A stretch of DNA of 64,000 bases from Bin87 sp965204685 (GTDB taxonomy: Bacteria > Chloroflexota > Dehalococcoidia > Lucifugimonadales > UBA3495): contig OZ242004.1 of NCBI GenBank assembly GCA_965204685.1, forward strand, positions 3,782,001 to 3,846,000, written 5' to 3'. Shown here piece after piece: positions 58,254-64,000 of the stretch (positions within the stretch are counted from its first letter, which is position 1; every line of letters begins with the position of its first letter). Below the pieces are notes generated by a model. It did no database searches. It was not told the DNA's origin and worked only from the letters and a program-made list of their open reading frames with translations. A program made the position numbers and the translations under genes.

Positions 58254-59249
58254 CTAGCCCCAGGTCGCGAATCCCATGGCGCAGCCGGTGCCGGCTGGTG
58301 AGCGGTAGCAGGGGACGTAGTCCACCACATCCATGTCCAGGTGCTCGGTGGCGCCGGTGACCACGATCCAGTTACGGATCTCGGAGCTGCCCGAGTTGAT
58401 CTTCTCTCGGGGCAGGTCCATCAGCCTGTCGACACTCTTGGCCTGCATTCCGGCCAGGGCCTGCTGGTCCAACTCCTCGTCGACCACGAAGTGGCTCAGC
58501 CCGCCGGACGCCAGGATGCCTACCCGGATGTCCTTGTCCCAGGATTCGATGGCGGAGCGCAGGGCCTGGCCCAGATTGAAGCACCGCTTGGGCGTCGGCT
58601 GGTTGGGCGGGTAGTAGGTGTTGAGCATCACCGGCACCGTGGGGATGATGCCGTCGGTCATCAGGCGGTTGTACACGTAGCCAAAGGCGTGGCCGATGCC
58701 GCCTCGCTCCCCTCGTCCGCGGGTGGGGTCAAGGAACTTCGAGGTTCCCACGTCGAACTCGGCGTTCATCAGGCTGTCGATGATGTGCAGCCCCAGGGCC
58801 GAGTCGGTGGGAACCTGGACATCCTCGGTGTTGTAGCCGATGAGATTCAGGCCGCCGGTGGATGGGCCGGCCTCGTGGCCGGATACCTTCACCTCATCGC
58901 CCCAGTAGACGCAGAAGGCAGGCATATTATCGTCCAGCAGGTACTCGTGCTGGTCGTCGCCGACCATCACCAGCACGTCCAGGTTGGCGTCGTACAGCTT
59001 TTTGGACAGGTGGGCGATGGCCTTCTGGTTCTGCTCGTGCCGCTTCGCGAACTTCTCCGGTGTGATCTCCTTGGCGATCCGTTCGGTGTCCGTGCGGGCC
59101 AGCAAGTCCTCGAAGTTGGAAACGATGCCGTCGGTTCCGATCAGCTCAAGATGTCCCTTGTCCCTCTCGCCACGGCCGGCCCAGCCTTCCGGCGGGGTGC
59201 TCAATTGCGGACTGTGCGAGGAGGCCAGACCCAGTACCAGTTCTGCCAT
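58254..59249 (-). CDS. LigB-like class III extradiol dioxygenase family protein (paralogue 2)
   Basis: 331 residues. LVLGLASSHSPQL is the N-terminal metal-site strand, LDVLVMVGDDQHEYL the conserved GDD block, and TPKRCFNLGQALRSAIESWDKD plus GILASGGLSHFVVDEELDQ match paralogue 1 (16557-17528) in order. NSGSSEIRNWIVVTGAT is the C-terminal helix. The family includes protocatechuate 4,5-dioxygenase and related Fe(II) enzymes. It is tail-to-tail with the HpaB gene; together they could make and cleave a catechol-type ring, though this link is inferred from position only. Confidence 0.9.
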   Translation of the reverse strand: MAELVLGLASSHSPQLSTPPEGWAGRGERDKGHLELIGTDGIVSNFEDLLARTDTERIAKEITPEKFAKRHEQNQKAIAHLSKKLYDANLDVLVMVGDDQHEYLLDDNMPAFCVYWGDEVKVSGHEAGPSTGGLNLIGYNTEDVQVPTDSALGLHIIDSLMNAEFDVGTSKFLDPTRGRGERGGIGHAFGYVYNRLMTDGIIPTVPVMLNTYYPPNQPTPKRCFNLGQALRSAIESWDKDIRVGILASGGLSHFVVDEELDQQALAGMQAKSVDRLMDLPREKINSGSSEIRNWIVVTGATEHLDMDVVDYVPCYRSPAGTGCAMGFATWG

Positions 59250-59527
59250 TTTCCGTCTCCTTAAATTGCTCGTTGCTGGCGATCAATGGCTCAGGTATCC
59301 GGACCTTGCGGCGCCGGGAACGTACCTGATTTTCGGCCTATTCTACCGCATTGGCGACGACGGTTAGGGACACACCAAAACCACCGCCAGCGTGTTCCGC
59401 TTGCTTGCGCCACTGGTAACCCGTGTATATCATTGCGGCAGTACGGAATCCACTACCGCATCGCCGCCGTCGGCGCACGGACACACGGCGGTGGGGCAAC
59501 TACCGTGACGAAAGGAGCGAGACTGGT
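59250..59527. other. Intergenic gap (278 nt), no gene seen
   Basis: It lies between divergent LigB-like and GMC genes. No credible coding frame, repeat or clear promoter pair was found, although promoters for both flanking genes should be here. Confidence 0.5.
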
Positions 59528-61078
59528 ATGAAGTACGATTACATCGTGATTGGCGCGGGCTCCGCGGGCTCGATTATCGCCAGCCGCCTGACCGAAGACC
59601 ACAGCAAACACGTCCTGCTGATCGAAGCGGGGCCGGACTACCCTGAGTTCGAGCACCTGCCGGAAGAGGTCAAGTTCGGCTACAACACCGAGATCGACAT
59701 CATGGTCAGCGACCACAACTGGCAGTTCGTGGGCAAGGGCACCGACACCTCGCCGGAGATGATGGTTCCGCGCGGCAAGGTGACCGGTGGCTCCAGCGCC
59801 ATCAACGGCCAGGTGTTCCTGCGCGGCGTGCCCGAGGACTACGACGGCTGGGCCTCCGAGGGCAACGACGAGTGGGCCTACACCAAGCTGCTGCCCATCT
59901 TCCGGCGCATCGAGACCGACACCGACTACGGCAACGACGACTTCCACGGCGGCGACGGCCCCATCGTCATGCACCGCTTCGCCCGTGAGACCTGGCTGCC
60001 CGCCCAGAACGCTTTCAGCGCGGCGTGCGTGGCCGCCGGCTTCCCGGAGACCTGGGACCACAATCACCCCGATTCCTACGGCGTTGGCCCCACCCCCTTC
60101 AACAACCCCAACGGCATCCGGATGAGCACCAACCTCGGATACCTGGCCGAGTCCCGCCACCGGCTGAACCTGACCATCAAGGCCAACTGTCACGTCCATC
60201 GCATCCTGTTTGACGGTAACAAGGCCACCGGCGTCCAGCTGGAATCGGGCGGCGAGACCTTCGTGGCCGAGGCCGACGAGATCGTCCTCAGCAGCGGCGC
60301 CATCGGCTCGCCCCACATACTGATGCTGTCCGGCATCGGCCCGGCCGATCACCTGCGCGAGATGGGTATCCCGGTGGTTCACGACTCCCCCGGCGTCGGC
60401 CAGAACCTGCGCGACCATCCCACCGTCTGGTGCACCTGGCGCACCAAGCCCGAGGTTGAGCTGGACGGCCTGGCGCCTCGCTCGCAGCTCTGCCTGCGCT
60501 ACACCGCGCCCGGTTCGGACCTGCGCAACGACATGAAGATCAGCATGCAGTCCTTCGCCACCGAGCGTATCAACCGGGGCGGCGACCGGATGGTGCCCCT
60601 GGGCGTGCGCATGAGCACCGGCATCCAGTTGGCCGCCGGCGCGGGACACATGCGTTTGCAGTCCACCGATCCCTACGAGCAGCCCTTCCTGGACTACAAT
60701 TACCTCAAGGAGGAGTTCGATTTGGTCCGTTTGCGGGACTCCGTACGCCTTTGTCTGCAACTGGCGGAGCATCCCGAATTCGAGGCTCTTATCCAGGAAC
60801 GCATCGAGCCGCCAGCGGAATCGGAGACCGACGACGCGGTGCTAGACGCCTGGATCGCCCGCGAGGTCACCACGTCGCAGCACATCTCCGGCACCTGCAA
60901 GATGGGTCCGGACAGCGACCCCACGGCCGTGGTCGACCAGTTCGGCAAGGTCAAGGGCGTTACCAACCTGCGCGTCGCCGACGCCAGCGTCATGCCCGAC
61001 TGCATCCGCGCCAACACCAACGTCACCTCCATGACCATCGGCGAGCGCGTCGCCGAGTTCATCAAGGAAGGACGCTAA
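59528..61078 (+). CDS. GMC-family FAD oxidoreductase (paralogue 4; His/Asn type)
   Basis: 516 residues. FAD motif YDYIVIGAGSAGSIIASRL, signature 1 GKVTGGSSAINGQ, signature 2 GAIGSPHILMLSGIGP, catalytic His in QHISGTCKMG and Asn in RANTNVTSMT. It is closest in motifs to paralogue 3. The start is the ATG at 59528 with AGGAG about 10 nt upstream; the open frame before it is not credible. It is a single gene with a 278-nt upstream gap and ends at a GC hairpin. Confidence 0.95.
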   Translation: MKYDYIVIGAGSAGSIIASRLTEDHSKHVLLIEAGPDYPEFEHLPEEVKFGYNTEIDIMVSDHNWQFVGKGTDTSPEMMVPRGKVTGGSSAINGQVFLRGVPEDYDGWASEGNDEWAYTKLLPIFRRIETDTDYGNDDFHGGDGPIVMHRFARETWLPAQNAFSAACVAAGFPETWDHNHPDSYGVGPTPFNNPNGIRMSTNLGYLAESRHRLNLTIKANCHVHRILFDGNKATGVQLESGGETFVAEADEIVLSSGAIGSPHILMLSGIGPADHLREMGIPVVHDSPGVGQNLRDHPTVWCTWRTKPEVELDGLAPRSQLCLRYTAPGSDLRNDMKISMQSFATERINRGGDRMVPLGVRMSTGIQLAAGAGHMRLQSTDPYEQPFLDYNYLKEEFDLVRLRDSVRLCLQLAEHPEFEALIQERIEPPAESETDDAVLDAWIAREVTTSQHISGTCKMGPDSDPTAVVDQFGKVKGVTNLRVADASVMPDCIRANTNVTSMTIGERVAEFIKEGR

Positions 61079-61088
61079 ATCGGAGCGT

Positions 61089-61118
61089 CGCGGGGGCGAA
61101 TAGCCATTCGCCCCCGCG
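61089..61118 (+). terminator. GC hairpin after GMC paralogue 4
   Basis: A perfect 13-bp stem (CGCGGGGGCGAAT / ATTCGCCCCCGCG) with a 4-nt AGCC loop and no T-run. The stem resembles the hairpin at 30538-30565. Confidence 0.6.
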
Positions 61119-61131
61119 CAACCACCAGACC

Positions 61132-61446
61132 ATGCCTCCCGCCCGTAAATGGACCCGCATTGAGGACCTGGCGGTGCTGCACCTGTACCGCGGCAAAGTG
61201 GCTCACGACAGCCGCGAGGTCGCCGCTCTGGCCGCCGCGCTGGAGCGCAGCCCCAAGTCCATCGGCGCCCGGATCCAGGCCTTCGCCGGTCTCGACCCGA
61301 CCAACCCGTATTCTCCGTCCGGCAAGGCCACGGCGCTAACCCAATCCGTCTGGGCCGAATACCTCGCCGACCGCACCGCCATCGCGGTGGAAGGGCAGCG
61401 GGCTTACTTGGGTATCCTCAACCGGTATTCGATGGGAAGACCGTAG
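61132..61446 (+). CDS. Small protein with SANT/HTH-like N-terminal motif
   Basis: 104 residues. The opening KWTRIEDLAVLHLYRGKVAH and the later LAAALERSPKSIGARIQAFAGLDPTNPYSPSG resemble a small helical module found at the N-terminus of some HNH-type nucleases. No nuclease domain follows; the protein ends after ILNRYSMGRP. It could be a truncated relative or a stand-alone module. It begins 53 nt after the GMC stop, beyond the hairpin. Confidence 0.6.
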   Translation: MPPARKWTRIEDLAVLHLYRGKVAHDSREVAALAAALERSPKSIGARIQAFAGLDPTNPYSPSGKATALTQSVWAEYLADRTAIAVEGQRAYLGILNRYSMGRP

Positions 61447-61551
61447 TTGCCATCTCATCAGAACGGCAGGCTTTTGAATTTATAGCGTACTTGTTGATTA
61501 CACCAGGACTTCCAAGGCGCCACAAAAATCCCTTTTTGCGGTTAGGTCCAG

Positions 61552-61557
61552 TATAAT
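61552..61557 (+). promoter_or_regulatory. -10 box (TATAAT) of the small two-gene operon
   Basis: A perfect TATAAT 25 nt before the GTG at 61582. No good -35 is visible at 17 nt; CCTTTT-like sequence only. Confidence 0.5.
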
Positions 61558-61581
61558 CGGTGCCCGAAAGGAGGTGATGTT

Positions 61582-61752
61582 GTGGCAAGTTTGACTGGTG
61601 ATCCCAAGATGGACGCCCTGTTGGTGAAACACGCGGAGGAGATCCGACGTTTGGAAGCCCTCGGTAAGGAAAAAGCCGAGGAAAACGATCGACTCATTGC
61701 TAAAATCCGGGAGATGCGCGCGAAGAGAATAGGGGTGGCTGGTGACAAATAG
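61582..61752 (+). CDS. Small coiled-coil protein (56 aa), first of an overlapping pair
   Basis: 56 residues from the GTG at 61582, with AAAGGAGG 7 nt upstream. The sequence is strongly helical and charged (KHAEEIRRLEALGKEKAEEN), with a heptad-like spacing that suggests a coiled coil. Its last 11 nt overlap the next gene, so the two are probably translationally coupled. No family is recognised. The promoter -10 at 61552 and the strong ribosome site support its being a real gene. Confidence 0.7.
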   Translation: MASLTGDPKMDALLVKHAEEIRRLEALGKEKAEENDRLIAKIREMRAKRIGVAGDK

Positions 61753-62095
61753 ACCGCCGCCATTAGACGGTCAGAATGACCATGGAGAAGGAGAGGATTG
61801 GCTTCAAGTAAGAGCTGATTTGCTGCAGATCCGGCAAAACGTGGCGGATATACTCACTTTACGCGCCATTCAATTGCTTGAAATAGTGGGACGGGATGAC
61901 TATATCGCCATATTAAGAACCAGCGTCCTCAACGTCATGCAGAGAGGCGATTACAGTCGGGCACTGGAAAATCTGCGCGACTTCGTGCTTGAAGACCCGG
62001 TATTGGACAAGATATTGCCGGAACTAATGGACAACGCGGAACCCGGCTTGGCGGCACTGGATAGATGGGCTGATGAGTACGAACTTGATGGGTGA
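61742..62095 (+). CDS. Hypothetical protein (117 aa), second of an overlapping pair
   Basis: 117 residues starting with GTG at 61742 inside the end of the 56-aa gene. It is acidic and helical: EDWLQVRADLLQIRQNVADILTLRAIQLLEIVGR, then ALENLRDFVLEDPVLDKILPELMDNAEPGLAALDRW. No family is recognised. The overlap with the small charged coiled-coil protein suggests a two-protein complex, as in some small regulatory or toxin-antitoxin-like pairs, but no toxin motif is seen. Confidence 0.65.
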   Translation: MTNRPPPLDGQNDHGEGEDWLQVRADLLQIRQNVADILTLRAIQLLEIVGRDDYIAILRTSVLNVMQRGDYSRALENLRDFVLEDPVLDKILPELMDNAEPGLAALDRWADEYELDG

Positions 62096-62157
62096 CGCCG
62101 TTCACGCCCGAAAATGGCCTTTAGGTCAGGCTACGTCAAGGTGCGATGGTAAAGATC

Positions 62158-62182
62158 AGGGGCGGGTTTTAGACCCGCCCCT
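62158..62182. terminator. Terminator hairpin between convergent genes
   Basis: A perfect 10-bp stem (AGGGGCGGGT / ACCCGCCCCT) with a TTTAG loop between the 117-aa gene and the VOC gene. Only a weak T-rich tail follows. Confidence 0.65.
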
Positions 62183-62207
62183 AGATTTATCAGCGTTGTC
62201 GCTGTAT

Positions 62208-62603
62208 TTACACCAGCACGCCAAACCCCGATTTGGTGCAGATTTCCAGCCGGTTGTGGTCCGGGTCATGGAAGTAGAAGGCCTGCTGACCATCGTGGCG
62301 GGTCTGGATGTCGGTGCACTCCACGCCGATGTTCTGCAACTCGTCGCGCGCGGCGGAGATGTCGTCCACCTCGAAGGCGGTGTGGTGCGACGGCGCGGAC
62401 GGCGCGTCCGGGTTTTCGATGATGTGGACCATGGCTCCACTGGGCAGCTGTAGCCAGTACAGGTTGTCGCTGTCCACCATCTTGGGGATCTGCTTGACGC
62501 CCAGGACTTCCTCGTACCACTTCAGGGCGATGTCCTTGTCCCGAACGTTGTAGGTGATGTGGTTGATCGCCTTCAGGCGGATGTTGTCGGCGTTAAGTCC
62601 CAT
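62208..62603 (-). CDS. VOC-family (glyoxalase/dioxygenase fold) protein, paralogue 2
   Basis: 131 residues. The first metal strand is INHITYNVRDKDIALKWYEEVLG, the second SHHTAFEVDDISAARDEL and the last AFYFHDPDHNRLEIC, with a His/His/Glu metal site as in many VOC enzymes. GGGAGG lies 7 nt before the ATG at 62603. It follows the ACMSD-like amidohydrolase by 44 nt on the same strand, a pairing compatible with ring cleavage and decarboxylation chemistry. Only distantly similar to the VOC protein at 27945. Confidence 0.9.
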   Translation of the reverse strand: MGLNADNIRLKAINHITYNVRDKDIALKWYEEVLGVKQIPKMVDSDNLYWLQLPSGAMVHIIENPDAPSAPSHHTAFEVDDISAARDELQNIGVECTDIQTRHDGQQAFYFHDPDHNRLEICTKSGFGVLV

Positions 62604-62647
62604 AAGGTTTCCCTCCCGATGGTCAGGGTTGTTCGGTTTAGTTCCCG

Positions 62648-63619
62648 TTAGATTTTCAGCAGCCTCTCCAGGTTGCCGAAGAGGATGGCGTCTTTTTCGT
62701 CGCGGGTCAGGCTGTCCAGGCCCAGCAGCCACGATACCGGCCAGTCGGCGCACATGTCGAAGGGCCAGTCGGTGCCGAACACGACCTGCTCGATGCCCAC
62801 CATGTCGATGAGCATCCGCAGACCGTCCTCGCTGTGAGTCAGGCAATCGTAGTAGAACCGGCCGAGATAGGCGCTGGGCGGCTGGTCGATGTTGGCCCGT
62901 GCTTCCGGCCGCACCTGCCAACCCCGATCCATGCGCCCGATGCCATAGCAGGCATAGCCGCCGCCGTGGCACAGGCACACCCGCAGCCCGGGGTAGCGGT
63001 CCATCACCCCACCGAACACGAAGGAGGCGTAGGTGATGGCGCGGTCGGCCAGGTTGCCGATGGTGTTGGGCAGGTGGTAACGGTTGAGCCGCTCCGAGAC
63101 CACGGTCTCGCCGCCCTGGTGGATGAGGAACATCGCGCCCAGGCGTTCCGCGGTCGCCCAAAGGGGCTGAAAAACCGGGTCGTCGAAGGTGCGCCCGTTC
63201 ACGTGGTCCCCGATCATGGCCCCCTTCAGGCCTAATTCCTCCACCGCCCGGGTGAGTTCCTCGATGGCGGCGCCCACATCCTGCATCGGCAGATGGGCCA
63301 GGCCAGCGAAGCGATCCGGATACTCCTCAGTCAACTGGGCGACGTAGTCGTTGCACTCCCGGTGCATGGCCATGGTCTGGTCCACGCTCAGATCGTAGAA
63401 GTACATATTGGCGTTGGTCGACAGCACGTGAACGTCCACACCCAGCGAGTTCATGTCGGCGATGCGCTGTTCCGGCGTCCAGAAGGTGCGCGGGTTGTAG
63501 CGGTGCTGGTTGTAAAGCTGGGGCGCGGAGACCCCGAACCAGTTGTCGCCGCTCTGCATTGCCCGCAGCGCGCTGGCTGGCGTTATGTGCGCATGGACAT
63601 CGAGAACCCGTACTGCCAT
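62648..63619 (-). CDS. Amidohydrolase-2 (ACMSD-like decarboxylase/hydrolase)
   Basis: 323 residues. RVLDVHAHITP gives the H-x-H metal pair, AMFLIHQGGET a third His, VCLCHGGGYACYGIGRMDRGW the fourth and VVFGTDWPFDM the catalytic-type Asp. This is the pattern of ACMSD, gamma-resorcylate decarboxylase and related non-oxidative decarboxylases, which act on aromatic or ring-cleaved acids. The start at 63619 has AGGAG upstream; the open frame beyond it looks non-coding. It is the first gene of a minus-strand pair with the VOC protein. Confidence 0.93.
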   Translation of the reverse strand: MAVRVLDVHAHITPASALRAMQSGDNWFGVSAPQLYNQHRYNPRTFWTPEQRIADMNSLGVDVHVLSTNANMYFYDLSVDQTMAMHRECNDYVAQLTEEYPDRFAGLAHLPMQDVGAAIEELTRAVEELGLKGAMIGDHVNGRTFDDPVFQPLWATAERLGAMFLIHQGGETVVSERLNRYHLPNTIGNLADRAITYASFVFGGVMDRYPGLRVCLCHGGGYACYGIGRMDRGWQVRPEARANIDQPPSAYLGRFYYDCLTHSEDGLRMLIDMVGIEQVVFGTDWPFDMCADWPVSWLLGLDSLTRDEKDAILFGNLERLLKI

Positions 63620-63785
63620 TGTCGGTTCGCTCCTGTATGGTCGCGGTCGCCCAGCCGTAGCGACTCCCCGGCGACGGACGTTGCGATGAATTATATCCGC
63701 TTTGGTTTCATCCGTCAGTCTGCTACACCGCCCGGCCATCGGGACACCAAAACCAACCCCTGTTAACCATTGGTGCTAGTAAGTG

Positions 63786-64000
63786 TCAGAGGGTGAAGTG
63801 AGCGATGGAGCGATGGATGCGCCCCTGGGCGTCCGGTTCCAACCCATTCCATTGGGTCAGTATGTCGAAGGCGGCGATAGTGTAAGCCAAGTGGGCCTCA
63901 AAGCCATTCCACGCCCGATGGCGCATTTCTTTACTGCCCCACACGACTGACATCATGGAGAAAGTCGTCTCCACTGCCATGCGCACGTTCCACTGTCCCC
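63786..64000 (-). CDS. Transposase C-terminal fragment (cut by window edge)
   Basis: The frame is open to the end of the window, so about the last 71 residues are visible. NVRMAVETTFSMMSVVWGSKEMRHRAWNGFEAHLAYTIAAFDILTQW is typical of the end of a DDE transposase, and the Glu in VETTFS is a candidate for the last DDE residue. The IS family cannot be fixed from this piece; IS4/IS5-type is plausible. The element's end should lie between 63,700 and 63,785, but no inverted repeat can be tested without the other end. Confidence 0.7.
   Translation of the reverse strand, partial: GQWNVRMAVETTFSMMSVVWGSKEMRHRAWNGFEAHLAYTIAAFDILTQWNGLEPDAQGRIHRSIAHFTL

Noticed and set aside
59453..60772. Minus-strand open frame (439 codons)
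   Set aside because: Mirror of GMC paralogue 4.

Overview
This is a GC-rich, densely coded bacterial chromosome segment: about 55 protein genes, one tRNA, no rRNA, no CRISPR array and no prophage. The gene content suggests a Chloroflexota member related to Dehalococcoidia/SAR202. The pointers are several paralogues each of GMC flavin oxidoreductases, luciferase-like flavin monooxygenases and SDRs, plus LigB-type dioxygenases, DUF1800/DUF1501 proteins, ThuA and an HpaB hydroxylase. This assignment is an inference from gene content; other GC-rich soil or sponge-associated lineages are not excluded.

Layout. 1-5.1 kb: the end of an SDR, an MFS transporter, an alpha/beta hydrolase, a gene-free island of dispersed repeats (2.4-3.2 kb), then a DUF35 Zn-ribbon/thiolase pair. 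5.2-12.4 kb: a small membrane protein, a Phd/VapC toxin-antitoxin pair, a GMC oxidoreductase, a translationally coupled ATPase + TOPRIM nuclease pair (the best candidate for an under-described defence-like system), a VWA protein and tRNA-Ala(GGC). 12.4-18.9 kb, minus strand: a catabolic run of 6PGDH-like dehydrogenase, small protein, LigB-like dioxygenase, Cys-rich mini-protein, beta-helix protein, GMC and SDR. 19-24.2 kb, plus strand: sulfurtransferase, flavin monooxygenase, LUD protein (frameshifted), PEPM/ICL-family lyase and GMC. 24.2-33.5 kb: CYTH protein, Gfo/Idh/MocA dehydrogenase, Asp/Glu-racemase-like enzyme, esterase, VOC protein, two beta-propellers and two convergent MFS exporters.

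33.9-41.1 kb: a DUF1800-DUF1501-NHL-propeller operon behind a good promoter and a leader hairpin, then an MqnA-like protein, a dienelactone hydrolase and a YyaL-type thioredoxin protein. 41-49.4 kb: two flavin monooxygenases, an atypical SDR, a 2-hydroxyacid dehydrogenase, an orphan FbpB-type ABC permease, a Uma2 nuclease, a HEPN-like protein and a ThuA protein. 49.4-51.8 kb: a DUF104-like antitoxin remnant and a RadD-like helicase with an unrecognised C-terminal domain. 52-61 kb: an epimerase, two polysaccharide-deacetylase/PuuE-like hydrolases, an amidohydrolase and an HpaB hydroxylase in one direction, facing a second LigB-like dioxygenase, then a fourth GMC. 61-64 kb: small uncharacterised proteins, a VOC protein, an ACMSD-like amidohydrolase and the end of a transposase.

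Taken together, the window is dominated by oxidative and hydrolytic catabolism of diverse, probably aromatic or carbohydrate-derived, organic matter. Flavin enzymes hydroxylate or oxidise, LigB/VOC-type enzymes may cleave rings, and hydrolases, lyases and dehydrogenases process the products. Genes lie in short operons separated by hairpin terminators and dispersed palindromic repeats. No classical HTH transcription regulator was recognised.
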